From: Catenulispora sp. EB89 | GTDB lineage: Bacteria; Actinomycetota; Actinomycetes; Streptomycetales; Catenulisporaceae | Direction of reading: 5' to 3' | Length of the DNA: 64,000 bases | Assembly (NCBI RefSeq): GCF_041261445.1 | Contig: NZ_JBGCCU010000002.1 | Span: 682,001 to 746,000 of the forward strand | Part shown: piece after piece, positions 7,635 through 16,988 of the stretch | Position numbering within the stretch: position 1 is the first letter of the stretch | Layout: the number at the start of each line of letters is the position of its first letter | Program-made: the position numbers and the translations under genes | The notes under the pieces: model-generated | The model's database searches: none | What the model saw: only the letters and a program-made list of their open reading frames with translations | What the model was told of the DNA's origin: nothing

Positions 7635-8962
7635 TGGCCTCCCCCATCGACCACGGCCTCGTCAAACGCCTCCGCCAGGACGTCGGCGACCGCCTCGCCG
7701 AGCAGCGCCGCGCCGACCAGGCCTCGCGCCTGCCTCCGATGACCGGTGAGGACGAGCGCCAGTACGCGCGGGCGCTCGTGGCGCAGGCGTTGGAGGATCA
7801 CGCCCGTACCGAGATCACCTACGGCCGGACTCCTCCCAACGCCATGGAGGAGGAGGCCCTCGCCGCCGCGGTGCACGCCGCGCTCTACGGCGTCGGCCGT
7901 TTGCAGCCTCTGCTCGATGATCCCGACATCGAGAACATCGACATCAACGGCTGCGACCGGGTCTTCATCGGGTTCGCCGACGGGCGCGAGGCCGAGGGCG
8001 AGCCGGTCGCCGACACCGATGAGGAGCTGATCGAGCTCATTCAGGTGCTCGGCGCCTACTCCGGCCTGTCGTCTCGGCCCTTCGACACCGCGAATCCGCA
8101 GCTGGACCTGCGGTTGCCGGACGGCTCGCGGCTCTCGGCGGTCATGGACGTCACGCGCCGGCCGGCGCTGTCCATCCGGCGTGCGCGGCTGGGCAAGGTG
8201 TTCCTGCGCGATCTGGAGAACAACGGGACGGTGCTGCCGGAGCTCGGCGGCTTTCTGCGGGCGGCGGTCGCGGCGCGCAAGAACATCATGATCGCCGGGT
8301 CCACCAATGCCGGGAAGACCACGCTGCTGCGGGCGCTGGCGAACGAGATCCCCGGGCACGAGCGCCTGATCACCGTGGAGCGGGCTTTGGAGCTCGGGCT
8401 CGACCAGTTCCCGGAGCTGCATCCGAACGTCGTCGCGTTCGAGGAGCGGCTGCCGAACTCCGAGGGCCACGGCGCCGTCTCGATGGCCGAGCTGGTGCGC
8501 CGCAGCCTGCGGATGAACCCCTCGCGCGTCATCGTCGGCGAGGTGCTGGGCGACGAGATCGTCACCATGCTCAACGCGATGTCGCAGGGCAACGACGGGT
8601 CGCTGAGCACCATCCACGCGAACTCCTCGCTGGAGGTCTTCAACCGCATCTCGACCTACGCCCTGCAGTCGCGCGAGCGGCTGCCGGTCGAGGCCAGCCA
8701 GATGCTGATCGCCGGCGCCATCAACTTCGTGGTCTTCATCACCCGGCGCAACGCCTACCACCACGGCGGCACGCTGCAGCGCATGGTGACCTCGGTCCGC
8801 GAGGTGAACGGCATCGACGGCCGGGTGCTCTCCTCGGAGATCTTCGCCGAGGGCCCGGACGGCCGCGCCGTCGCACACGCCCCGATCGCCTGCATGGAAG
8901 ACCTCGCGCAGGTCGGCTACACCGGCCCCCTGCCGACCCCCCACGCCCCCGGATGGAGGTGA
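7634..8962 (+). CDS. cpaF: Tad pilus assembly/secretion ATPase CpaF (TadA)
   Basis: A 442-residue GSPE/VirB11-family ATPase. It has an N-terminal domain (about 1-190), Walker A GSTNAGKTT (about 222-230), an Asp/Glu box around ITVERALEL, and Walker B RVIVGEVLG (about 298-306). The His box STIHANSS follows. The hexamer sits at the inner face of the membrane and powers pilin assembly with TadB and TadC. The Walker A has Asn-Ala where many homologues have Gly-Ser or Gly-Ala, which does not remove catalytic residues. It overlaps the CpaE-like gene by one base and reaches slightly past the start of the TadB-like gene. Confidence 0.93.
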   Translation: MASPIDHGLVKRLRQDVGDRLAEQRRADQASRLPPMTGEDERQYARALVAQALEDHARTEITYGRTPPNAMEEEALAAAVHAALYGVGRLQPLLDDPDIENIDINGCDRVFIGFADGREAEGEPVADTDEELIELIQVLGAYSGLSSRPFDTANPQLDLRLPDGSRLSAVMDVTRRPALSIRRARLGKVFLRDLENNGTVLPELGGFLRAAVAARKNIMIAGSTNAGKTTLLRALANEIPGHERLITVERALELGLDQFPELHPNVVAFEERLPNSEGHGAVSMAELVRRSLRMNPSRVIVGEVLGDEIVTMLNAMSQGNDGSLSTIHANSSLEVFNRISTYALQSRERLPVEASQMLIAGAINFVVFITRRNAYHHGGTLQRMVTSVREVNGIDGRVLSSEIFAEGPDGRAVAHAPIACMEDLAQVGYTGPLPTPHAPGWR

Positions 8963-8967
8963 GGCCC

Positions 8968-9870
8968 GTGGACTCCGCGGTGTTCAACCCCACCACGTTC
9001 GCCGCGCTCGGCATCGGCGCGGCGATCGGCGGCGGCATCGCCCTGCTGATCGCGGCGATCCGCGGCTTCCCCGCGAAGCCGCCGCAGGAGCGGCAGCGGT
9101 CGGCCGCCGACGTCATCAAGTTCCTCTCGACGCGCGGCGCGGTCGCCGTGGTGGTCGGGGCCGTGGTGCTGGCCGCGACGCGCTGGCCGACGGCCGCGAT
9201 CGCCTCCGGCGTCCTGGTCTTCTTCTGGAACCAGATGTTCGGCGGGCTGGCCGCCGAGCGCGCCGCGCTGGCCCGGGTCGAGGCGCTGGCCGCCTGGACC
9301 GAGAGCCTGCGCGACACCATCGCCGGCGCGGTCGGCCTGGAGCAGGCGATCCCGGCCACGGCCCGCGCCGCGTCCCCGGCGATCCGCGAGAACCTGCACA
9401 CGCTGGTCGACCGGCTGCGCGCCCGCATGCCGATGCCGCAGGCGCTGGAGTACTTCGCCGACGACATGAACGACGCCTCCGCCGACCTGGTCATCGCCGC
9501 GCTGATCCTGAACTCCCGGCTGCGCGGACCGGGCCTGCGCGAAGTGCTCGGCGCGCTCGCGCAGTCCTCCCGCGAGGAGGTCGACATGCGCCAGCGCGTC
9601 ATGGCCCAGCGCAGCTCGACCCGGCGCAGCGTGCAGATCGTGGTGGGGGTGTCGGTCGCGGTGGTGCTGGGCCTGGCGGTCTTCAACAAGTCCTTCGTGC
9701 AGCCCTACAGCACGGCCACCGGCCAGCTGGTGCTGCTGGGGGTGATCGCGCTGTTCGCCGCCGGGTTCTTCTGGCTGCGCAAGCTGTCCTCGATCGAGAC
9801 CCCGGCGCGCTTCCTGCAGCGCGCGCACGCCCCGCAGGTGCCCGAGCAGCGAGGCGGTGAGCAGCGGTGA
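8968..9870 (+). CDS. tadB: Tad inner-membrane platform protein, TadB-like
   Basis: A 300-residue type II secretion F-domain protein. Hydrophobic stretches lie near the N-terminus, at about 50-85 and as a pair at about 225-275, flanking a cytoplasmic F domain (TESLRDTIAGAVGLEQAI). With TadC it forms the membrane platform on which CpaF assembles pilin. The GTG at 8968 is chosen because GGAGGTGA lies five bases upstream; an ATG at 8953 would put that ribosome site inside the gene. The stop overlaps the tadC start (GTGA). Confidence 0.88.
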   Translation: MDSAVFNPTTFAALGIGAAIGGGIALLIAAIRGFPAKPPQERQRSAADVIKFLSTRGAVAVVVGAVVLAATRWPTAAIASGVLVFFWNQMFGGLAAERAALARVEALAAWTESLRDTIAGAVGLEQAIPATARAASPAIRENLHTLVDRLRARMPMPQALEYFADDMNDASADLVIAALILNSRLRGPGLREVLGALAQSSREEVDMRQRVMAQRSSTRRSVQIVVGVSVAVVLGLAVFNKSFVQPYSTATGQLVLLGVIALFAAGFFWLRKLSSIETPARFLQRAHAPQVPEQRGGEQR

Positions 9871-10787
9871 CGTACCAGGTACTGGCCGGGGCGCTGGTCG
9901 GGCTGGGCCTGTTCCTGCTGATCAGGGCCCTGATGCCGAGCAGGCCGGACCCGATGGCCTCGATCGCGCGCATCGACGCGCTGCGCCAGCAGTCCTCCTC
10001 CGCCTACACCGCCCAGCAGGAGCAGGCGCCGCCCAAGCGCCTGGCCCGGTTGCGCGACGAACTCGGCACGTCGGTCAACGAGTTCTACATCCGCCAGGGC
10101 TGGCAGATCCGCTCGCTGCGCGCGGACCTGGCGATCCTGGACCGCTCGGTGGAGCAGTTCCTGGCGACCAAGCTGCTGCTGGCGGCGTTCGGCGTCATCT
10201 TCGGCCCGTTCGTCTTCGCCGCGTTCTACATCATCGGCCTGCACCTGACGCCGACCATCCCGGTGTGGCTGGCGCTGCTGTTCGGCGCGGTCTTCTTCCT
10301 GCTGCCGGACCTGGAGGTCAAGGGCCAGGCCGCCGAGAAGCGCCGCGACTTCCGCCGCGTGCTCGGCGCCTACCTGGACCTGGTGGCGATGAACCTGGCC
10401 GGCGGCCGCGGCCTGCCCGAGGCGCTGATGGCGGCGGCCGAGGTCTCCGACGGCTGGGCGCTGCGCCGGATCCGCGACGCGCTCACCGACGCCCGGGTCA
10501 CCGGCATCTCGCAGTGGAACGCGCTGTCCCAGCTCGGCGACGCCCTGGACATCGACGAGCTCAAGGACCTGGGGGCCGCGCTGGCCCTGGTCGCCGAGGA
10601 CGGCGCCAAGGTCCGCGAGTCGCTGTCCGCGCGCGCCGAGACGATGCGGCACCGCGAGCTGTCCGAGATCGAGGGCGCGGCCGGCGCGAAGTCCCAGTCC
10701 ATGCTCGTGGCGCAGATGCTGCTGTGCGCGGGCTTCATGGTTTTCCTCCTGTACCCGGCGATGGCCCGGGTCATGGGCTCTATCTAG
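9867..10787 (+). CDS. tadC: Tad inner-membrane platform protein, TadC-like
   Basis: A 306-residue F-domain membrane protein: N-terminal TM (about 4-20), a paired membrane segment at about 110-150, the T2SF F domain (VLGAYLDLVAMNLAGGRGLPEALMAAA) and a C-terminal TM at about 280-300. It partners TadB in the pilus platform. It starts with GTG overlapping the tadB stop and ends 13 bp before the pilin gene. Confidence 0.9.
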   Translation: MTYQVLAGALVGLGLFLLIRALMPSRPDPMASIARIDALRQQSSSAYTAQQEQAPPKRLARLRDELGTSVNEFYIRQGWQIRSLRADLAILDRSVEQFLATKLLLAAFGVIFGPFVFAAFYIIGLHLTPTIPVWLALLFGAVFFLLPDLEVKGQAAEKRRDFRRVLGAYLDLVAMNLAGGRGLPEALMAAAEVSDGWALRRIRDALTDARVTGISQWNALSQLGDALDIDELKDLGAALALVAEDGAKVRESLSARAETMRHRELSEIEGAAGAKSQSMLVAQMLLCAGFMVFLLYPAMARVMGSI

Positions 10788-10800
10788 GAGAAATACGAAG

Positions 10801-11190
10801 ATGAACGCTCAGGTCATCAGAACCGAGTACGCGGAGCTGTTCCCGGTCCGGCCGTGGCAGCAGGTGGTCGCGACGTCGCAGGGCTCTGCCACGGGGTCCG
10901 ACGACGCCGCCGTAGTGGTGGCGGAAGCCGCCGCCGCGCCCCGCAAGGCCTCCGACCGCGGCGCGTCCGCCGTCGAGTGGGTCGTCATCACCGGCATCGT
11001 GGTGGCGATCGTGGCCGGCGTGGGCTACGGCATCAGCAAGGCGATATCCGGCAAGGCCAACGACGCCTGCAACCAGATCAACAACGCCGGCACCAACGTC
11101 AGCGTCACCGGCGGCGGGAACGGCGGCGGCAACGGCGGGACCGCGGGCACCACCACCGGGACCACCGGCGGCAACGGCTGCGCCAAGTAA
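10801..11190 (+). CDS. Flp-type major pilin candidate
   Basis: A 129-residue prepilin. An unusually long leader (about 57 residues) precedes RGASAVEWVVITGIVVAIVAGV. Type IV prepilins are cut after the Gly and keep Glu at +5, and here G|ASAVE fits exactly, followed by a 20-residue hydrophobic assembly helix. The mature protein ends in a Gly/Asn/Thr-rich tail with a terminal Cys pair region (NDACNQ, NGCAK) that could form a disulfide. TAGGAGA lies just upstream of the ATG. Typical Flp pilins have much shorter leaders and total length, so this is an expanded form. No prepilin peptidase gene was recognised in the window. Confidence 0.82.
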   Translation: MNAQVIRTEYAELFPVRPWQQVVATSQGSATGSDDAAVVVAEAAAAPRKASDRGASAVEWVVITGIVVAIVAGVGYGISKAISGKANDACNQINNAGTNVSVTGGGNGGGNGGTAGTTTGTTGGNGCAK

Positions 11191-11199
11191 CGAGCGTCC

Positions 11200-11682
11200 A
11201 TGACACACGGGGTGCGGGACGAGACGGGGTCGCGCGGCGGACGTTCGCTGCGCGACGACCGCGGCATGACCGCGGTCGAGTTCGTCGTCCTCACTCCGCT
11301 GCTGTTCCTGCTGCTGATGCTGACGGTGCAGTTCGCGCTGTTCCTGTTCGCCAAGCAGGCCGCCACCGCCGCGGTGCAGGACGGGGCCCGGACGGCGCGC
11401 GAGGAGGCGGCCGCCCAGGGCTGTGACTCCACGACCGGCACCTGGCAGCAGGACGCGGCGAACGCCGCGGTCTCCCGGGCGCAGAACCTCGGCGGGCAGT
11501 TGGTCCTCAAGCCGGTGGTGAAGTCCAGCTTCACGCTGGACCCGGGCCTGAACGCCGACTGCAAGATCTCGCTGGTCACCGTGACCCTGCACTCGGACGT
11601 GCCCTCGGTGTTCCCCGGCTTCGGCCTGACCATCGACGTGCACGCCGGCGGCCCGCTGGAGCAGCCGGTGAGGCACCCGTGA
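11200..11682 (+). CDS. TadE-like minor pilin
   Basis: A 160-residue pseudopilin. After a basic, charged N-tail it shows DDRGMTAVEFVVLTPLLFLLLMLTVQF, the TadE pattern with Gly before the cleavage point, Glu at +5 and a long hydrophobic helix (about 26-48). The extracellular part has two cysteines (CDSTTG, DCKIS). TadE/TadF proteins are processed like pilins and initiate or cap Flp fibres. It starts nine bases after the Flp pilin stop and overlaps the next gene (GTGA). Confidence 0.85.
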   Translation: MTHGVRDETGSRGGRSLRDDRGMTAVEFVVLTPLLFLLLMLTVQFALFLFAKQAATAAVQDGARTAREEAAAQGCDSTTGTWQQDAANAAVSRAQNLGGQLVLKPVVKSSFTLDPGLNADCKISLVTVTLHSDVPSVFPGFGLTIDVHAGGPLEQPVRHP

Positions 11683-12455
11683 GCCGCCGCGCGCACCACG
11701 CCCGCCGCCCCGGCCGCGCCCACGCCCCGGCCTGCGCCCGCGCCCGCGACGCCGGGGTGTCCTCGGTCGAGGTCGTGCTGATGGCGCCGCTGATCGTGAT
11801 GCTGATCCTGTTGATCGTCTCGCTCGGCGTGCTGGTCAACGTGCGCAGCGAGGTCGAGGGCGCGGCCCGCGACGCCGCCCGCGCCGGCTCGCTGCAGGGC
11901 ACCGGCCAGGACGCGATGACCCAGGCGCAGGCCGCGGCCGACGCGGACCTCGGCAACCGGTGTCAGGGCTCTGCCACGGTCACCAGCGCCTACGTCCCGC
12001 CGGTGGCCGACGGCGGCGGCTACTACAAGGTGACGGTCGCGTGCACCGTGGACATGTCCGGGTTCGGAGTGTTCGGCGCGCACCAGACGTTCAGCCAGAC
12101 CTTCGCCGCGCCGATCGACCCGCTGCAGAACTTCCATCCCGGGCCCGTGCCGACCTCCACCGCGCCGGGGCCGCAGCCCACGACGACGACGCCGAGCCCG
12201 ACCAGCACCCAGTTCTCGGCGCCGACCTGGCTCACCCCGTCCCTGCCGACCGGCGGCATCACCATCACCACCACGATCGGCGGGCCGCCGACCCCGACCC
12301 CGCCGGCACCGACGCCGACCGGCACGACGCAAGGGCCGACCCCGCCGACGCCGACCGGTACGGGCACCGGCACGGGCACGGGCACGGACAATCCGACCAA
12401 GCCCTCGACCACGGCCCCGACCACCTCGCCCCCGACCAAACCCGCGGGGCACTGA
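11679..12455 (+). CDS. TadE-like minor pilin with Pro/Thr-rich tail
   Basis: A 258-residue protein starting with GTG. Residues about 25-55 (AGVSSVEVVLMAPLIVMLILLIV) repeat the TadE cleavage and helix pattern with Glu at +5. A TadE core of about 120 residues follows, then a tail from about 150 to the end made of Pro/Thr/Gly repeats (PTPTG, TGTGTG) that resembles a wall-spanning or glycosylatable stalk. It overlaps the next gene (TGATG). The tail makes it twice the length of ordinary TadE proteins. Confidence 0.83.
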   Translation: MSRRAHHARRPGRAHAPACARARDAGVSSVEVVLMAPLIVMLILLIVSLGVLVNVRSEVEGAARDAARAGSLQGTGQDAMTQAQAAADADLGNRCQGSATVTSAYVPPVADGGGYYKVTVACTVDMSGFGVFGAHQTFSQTFAAPIDPLQNFHPGPVPTSTAPGPQPTTTTPSPTSTQFSAPTWLTPSLPTGGITITTTIGGPPTPTPPAPTPTGTTQGPTPPTPTGTGTGTGTGTDNPTKPSTTAPTTSPPTKPAGH

Positions 12456-12964
12456 TGGGGAGCCGTCTGGACACGCTTCGCGAGAACCTGCGCGACGACC
12501 GCGGGTCGCTGGCCATGGCCGTGGTCATCTGGGCACCGGTCGTGGTGCTGCTGATGGCGTTCCTGGTGGACGTCGGCCTGCTGATCTCCGACCGCACCCA
12601 GGCCTCTGACTACGCCGACCAGGCGGCGCGGCGGGTCGCGCAGGACATCGACCAGGGCTGGCTCAAGACGTACAACACGCGCGGGCCGAACGGCGAGTAC
12701 CCCGGCATCAAGGTCAACGTCGACCCGAAGACCGGGGACTGCGTCCCGGACGCGCAGCAGTACCTGCTTGACAACCAGATACCGAACACCACGATCACGT
12801 CGTGCCAAGTCACCGGGAATCCGACGCCACAGAACCTGTACGTCAACCCCCGGATAACGGTCACACTACAAATGCAGTACAAGCCGCTGTTCGTCGGTTT
12901 CGCCCTCAAAGGTGACAGTACTGTCACCGGGACGGGATCTGCGACACCGGTCATCCCGAAGTAG
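12455..12964 (+). CDS. TadE/TadG-like pilus protein
   Basis: A 169-residue protein with RDDRGSLAMAVVIWAPVVVLLMAFLVDVGLLISDR (about 12-46), the TadG-type helix followed by a polar domain. Unlike the two preceding proteins it lacks the AVE Glu at +5 (SLAMA), as in many TadG N-termini, so processing by prepilin peptidase is uncertain. Two cysteines (GDCVPD, TSCQVT) may pair. Its ATG overlaps the previous stop. It is the third minor pilin-like gene in a row. Confidence 0.8.
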   Translation: MGSRLDTLRENLRDDRGSLAMAVVIWAPVVVLLMAFLVDVGLLISDRTQASDYADQAARRVAQDIDQGWLKTYNTRGPNGEYPGIKVNVDPKTGDCVPDAQQYLLDNQIPNTTITSCQVTGNPTPQNLYVNPRITVTLQMQYKPLFVGFALKGDSTVTGTGSATPVIPK

Positions 12965-12991
12965 CAGACGCAGGAAAGGGGGCGCGGACGC

Positions 12992-15900
12992 ATGGTGCAC
13001 GACTCGGACCGGCAGTACCTCGCGCCGCAGGGACCGCCGCCGGGCTTGGCGCAGGCGCAGGCGCGGCAGGCTCCGGTCGCGCTGAAGCGGCAGCGCAGCG
13101 CCGCGGACGTGATCACCGGCCTGGGCGCGCTGTTGGCGTTGCTGGCGCTGGTGATCGGCGTGCCGCTGGCCCTGGCGTACTTCGTCGGCTGGCCCCTGCC
13201 GCACAAGATGCCCTCCGGCGGCCTGCTCAACGCCACGATCGACACCAAGACGTTCACCAACGTGCTGGCGGTCCTGGTCTGGCTGGCGTGGGCGCAGTTC
13301 TCGGCGTGCGTGCTCGTCGAGGCGCTGGCCGCCGCGCGCGGCATCGGGATGCCCAGCCACGTGCCGCTGTCCGGCGGCAGCCAGATCCTGGCCCGCCAGC
13401 TGGTCGCCGCGGTCCTGCTGATCACCGCCTCCGCCGCGTCCTTCGCCCCCGGCCTGTCCTCGCTCGGCCGCACCCCCGACGACGGCCCGCACCGCGCGCC
13501 GACCGTCGCGACCCAGGTCCTGCAACACGGCACCCGCGCCGACGCCCCGGTGCCCTCGGGCCCGGCCGCCCGCACCGCGACGAGCATCGACGCCCGCACC
13601 ACGGCCGATTCGAAGGGCACCCCGGTAAAGGGCGCGACGAAGTTCTACCGCGTGCAGCCCCCGGCCGGCCGGCACCACGACTCGCTGTGGGAGATCGCGC
13701 AGCGGCACCTCGGCGACGGCCGCAGGTACCAGGAGATCTACGAGCTCAACAAGGACCGGGTGCAGCCGGACGGCTCGACGCTGACGAAGGCCTCGCTGAT
13801 CCGGCCGGGCTGGATCCTGGAGATGCCGGCCGACGCGGTCGGCGGGGATCTGGTCGGCGATCCGGCGGCACCGGTTCAGGCCCAGGCACAGCCACAGGCG
13901 CCGATGCAGACGCCGACGGACACCGGCAGGTCTCCGCAGCGGCAAGGCGCCCCGGCCGGCGCGCTCGACGCGACGAACAACGACGTCTCCGCCACGGAAC
14001 AGACCATGAACCTGGCCGCCGTGACCGACGCCACCGATTCGGCCGGCCGGGTCGCCGGCGAAGTCGCCCAGCACGCCGGAGACGGCTCCGGGCAGCGTTC
14101 GGACGCGGTCCAGATCATCGCCGGGAGCCTGTCGCAGAACACGCAGAACACGCAGACCCACCAGACACCGCAGCCGAAGCAGCCACCACAGTCGCCGCAG
14201 ACGCCGCAGACGCCGCACCAGTCCTCGGCGTCGCCGACGCACACGCACACCAACGGCCCGGCCCACCACGAGCAGGCACCGGCCGGCGACCAGTCGCCCT
14301 ACCGCCTGCCCCTGGAGCTGGTCTCCGCGCCGTTGCTGGCCGCCGGGCTGCTCGGCGCGCTGACCCGCAACCGGACCCGTCAGCTGTGGAACCGCGCCGC
14401 CGGCCGGCGGCTGTCCGGCCCCGGCGACGCCGCGGGCGCGGAGGAGGCGATCCGGCTCGGCGCCGGGGTGGCCGACGTGCGCTTCCTGAACCAGGCGCTG
14501 CGCGAGCTGTCGGCGTCGCTGGCCACCGCCGGCCGGCCGCTGCCCGCCGTGCGGATGGCGAACCTGACCGAATCAGGCCTCGAACTCCGGCTGGCCGAGC
14601 CCGCGCCGGCCGCCCCGCAGCCCTGGCACACCCGGCCGGACGGGCTCGCCTGGTGGGTGGCCCGCACGGACGTCGGCACGGTCGCCAAGCGCGTCGTGGA
14701 GGCGGCCGTGGCGCCGTGTCCGGGGCTGGTGACGGTCGGCGCGGTCGGCCCGGACGCGGCCACCCGCGTGCTGCTGGACCTGGAAGCCTCGTGCGGCGTG
14801 ATCTCGGTCGGCGGCGACGACGCCATGCGCCGCGCGGTGCTCGCCGCGATGGCCGTGGAGCTGCTGACCAACACCTGGTCGGACAAGATGACGGTGACGC
14901 TCGTGGGCTTCGCCGGCGACCTGACGACGCTGGCCCCGGGCCGCGTGCACCAGACGCGGTCCCTGGAGGAAGTGCTCCCCGGCCTGGAGACCGAACTCGC
15001 CGAGCGCCGCCGCGGCCTGTCCGAGGCCGGTCTGGACTCGGTGCTGGGCGGCCGCCTGGGCATGGTCGGCGGCGCGGGCTGGCCGCCGCACTTCATCATC
15101 TGCGCGGCCCCGGTCTCCGGGCCGACCGCGGCCCGCCTGGCCGCGGTCATCGGCGACCCGGCGCGCGTGGGCATCGGCTACCTGATCGCCGGCGACGTCC
15201 CGGGCGCCACCTGGACGGCCACCGTCGACGCCGCCGGCCGGCTCCGGCTGCCGGCGCTCGACCTGGACGTGGCGGCCCAGCGCCTGCCGGACGACCAGTA
15301 CCGGTCGGTCCTGGCGCTCTTCGAGGCCACCCGGGACCTGGACGGCGAGCCGATCCTGCCGCTGACCGCCGAAGCCGCGGTCCTGGAGGCGCAGCTCCGC
15401 CTGACGCCGACGGTCTCCGTGCGCCTGCTGGGCGACCTGGAGGTCACCGGCGCGTACGGAGACCTGGACGAGGACCGCGTCGACCAGGCCGCCGAGGCCC
15501 TGACCTTCCTGATGCTGCACCGCGACGGCGTCCATCCCCGAGTGCTCACCTCGGCGCTGTTCCCGCGCGGCGCCACGAACGAGGTCGGCGACCAGGTCCT
15601 GCACCGCGTGGGCACCTGGCTCGGCGTGGCCCCGGACGGCTCCCCGAACCTTGTGACCCTGCCCGACGGCCGCCTGACCGTCTCGCAGAGCGTGCGCAGC
15701 GACTGGGAGATGTTCAAGAACATGCGCGCCCTGGCCGACGCCGACCCGCGGTATCAGGACGCGAAGAACCGCGACCAGGTCCTCGGCCAGGCCCTCGGGC
15801 TGGTCCGCGGACCGCTGCTGGCGCACCGGGAAACAAGCCGCTACGGCTGGCTGGCGTACGAGTCGGTGGAGGCCGAGGTGCCGGCGCTGATCGCGGACAC

Positions 15901-16195
15901 CGCGGTCGAACTGTGCGAGCTGCGGCTGTCGCTCGGCGACGCCGAGGGCGCGATCGACGCGGTCCGCAGCGGAATGCGCGGCTCGCCCTCCGACGAAGAA
16001 CTGTGCCGCGCCCTGCTGCGCGCGACCCACGCCACCGGCGACGAGCAGCGGCTGCGCGAGGTGATCGCGACGGTCGAGGCGCAGACCCGGGCGGTCCACG
16101 GCGAGCGCGGTCTGCATCCGAAGACCGAAGCGCTGGTGGACGAGCTGCTGCCGAGCTGGCGCGAGGGACGCGGGGCCGTGGCCGTCGGCGTCTAG
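12992..16195 (+). CDS. Large membrane protein with LysM and BTAD domains
   Basis: A 1067-residue protein. Three TM helices (about 40-66, 88-115, 133-152) precede a LysM-like domain (about 217-280, SLWEIAQRHLGDGRRYQEIYELN). A Pro/Gln/Thr-rich linker follows, then a fourth TM (about 436-455), a large cytoplasmic region and a bacterial transcriptional activator domain (about 806-1060, beginning RLLGDLEVTG). LysM binds peptidoglycan; BTAD is a TPR-like module known from SARP regulators, here without the usual OmpR DNA-binding half. The gene follows three pilin-like genes in the same direction. A role sensing or anchoring at the wall during pilus assembly is inference. Confidence 0.85.
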   Translation: MVHDSDRQYLAPQGPPPGLAQAQARQAPVALKRQRSAADVITGLGALLALLALVIGVPLALAYFVGWPLPHKMPSGGLLNATIDTKTFTNVLAVLVWLAWAQFSACVLVEALAAARGIGMPSHVPLSGGSQILARQLVAAVLLITASAASFAPGLSSLGRTPDDGPHRAPTVATQVLQHGTRADAPVPSGPAARTATSIDARTTADSKGTPVKGATKFYRVQPPAGRHHDSLWEIAQRHLGDGRRYQEIYELNKDRVQPDGSTLTKASLIRPGWILEMPADAVGGDLVGDPAAPVQAQAQPQAPMQTPTDTGRSPQRQGAPAGALDATNNDVSATEQTMNLAAVTDATDSAGRVAGEVAQHAGDGSGQRSDAVQIIAGSLSQNTQNTQTHQTPQPKQPPQSPQTPQTPHQSSASPTHTHTNGPAHHEQAPAGDQSPYRLPLELVSAPLLAAGLLGALTRNRTRQLWNRAAGRRLSGPGDAAGAEEAIRLGAGVADVRFLNQALRELSASLATAGRPLPAVRMANLTESGLELRLAEPAPAAPQPWHTRPDGLAWWVARTDVGTVAKRVVEAAVAPCPGLVTVGAVGPDAATRVLLDLEASCGVISVGGDDAMRRAVLAAMAVELLTNTWSDKMTVTLVGFAGDLTTLAPGRVHQTRSLEEVLPGLETELAERRRGLSEAGLDSVLGGRLGMVGGAGWPPHFIICAAPVSGPTAARLAAVIGDPARVGIGYLIAGDVPGATWTATVDAAGRLRLPALDLDVAAQRLPDDQYRSVLALFEATRDLDGEPILPLTAEAAVLEAQLRLTPTVSVRLLGDLEVTGAYGDLDEDRVDQAAEALTFLMLHRDGVHPRVLTSALFPRGATNEVGDQVLHRVGTWLGVAPDGSPNLVTLPDGRLTVSQSVRSDWEMFKNMRALADADPRYQDAKNRDQVLGQALGLVRGPLLAHRETSRYGWLAYESVEAEVPALIADTAVELCELRLSLGDAEGAIDAVRSGMRGSPSDEELCRALLRATHATGDEQRLREVIATVEAQTRAVHGERGLHPKTEALVDELLPSWREGRGAVAVGV

Positions 16196-16280
16196 GCCGG
16201 GCCGGGTCCGGAATCCGAGACAGGCGGCCGAGCCGCGACAACGGGATGACTGCAACGGGATGACTTGGGGGAACGCAGGG

Positions 16281-16988
16281 ATGGTGCTCATGAAGCGGGA
16301 CAGGGTATACAAGGGCCTCATGGGGGCGTTCGGGGCTTGTCTGCTGCTGGCTGGTTGTTCCAGCGCGCAGAAGCCTGCCGCTTTGGGACCGGTCGGCGGG
16401 AGCGCCACCGGAACCACGTCCACCGGCGCCCCGGCCACTCCCACCGGCGCCACCATCAGCAGCTCCAGCTCAGCGAGCTCCGCGGCGAGCAGCAGTTCCG
16501 CGGCTCCGGCGCCGACGAGCGTCACGTCGTCGAACGGCGAGTGGTCCTACTCGGCCTCGGTCCCCGGCGACGCCGACATCGCGGCGGCGTTGAAGGCCTT
16601 CCAGAACTACGCGGCGATCTCCTACCAGATGGCGATCAAAGTGCAGTACGACAGCAACCTCGTCACCTACACCGACGGCAACGTGCTGTCCCTGGCGAAC
16701 AACTTCGTCACCCAGGAACGCCAGGACAGCCTGATCTCGCGCGGGCCGGAGATCGTCAAGGTCACCGGGGTCACGAAGGACGGCGGGACCCCGCCGATCG
16801 TGACGATCACGACGTGCACGGACGACTCGAAGTTGCCGATGTACAGCTCGTACGGGCCGAAGAAGGGCCAGATCCTCGCCCCCGCCCCGAAAACCGCGAC
16901 CCCGGACATCTACAAGGTCCACCGAGGTGCTGACGGCAAGTGGCGCGTCAACGCCGTGACTCCGGAGACCACGCCATGTTCAGTGTGA
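16281..16988 (+). CDS. Putative lipoprotein of the Tad operon
   Basis: A 235-residue lipoprotein. A basic start is followed by a hydrophobic stretch and lipobox LLLAGC (Cys near residue 26). A Ser/Thr/Ala-rich linker (about 30-75) follows, then a compact domain of about 150 residues containing a TTCTDD motif. ATG 16281 is chosen because GGGGGAA lies seven bases upstream; starts further upstream are possible. It overlaps the next secreted protein gene by 13 bases. No family is recognised; position suggests a surface accessory of the pilus. Confidence 0.8.
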   Translation: MVLMKRDRVYKGLMGAFGACLLLAGCSSAQKPAALGPVGGSATGTTSTGAPATPTGATISSSSSASSAASSSSAAPAPTSVTSSNGEWSYSASVPGDADIAAALKAFQNYAAISYQMAIKVQYDSNLVTYTDGNVLSLANNFVTQERQDSLISRGPEIVKVTGVTKDGGTPPIVTITTCTDDSKLPMYSSYGPKKGQILAPAPKTATPDIYKVHRGADGKWRVNAVTPETTPCSV

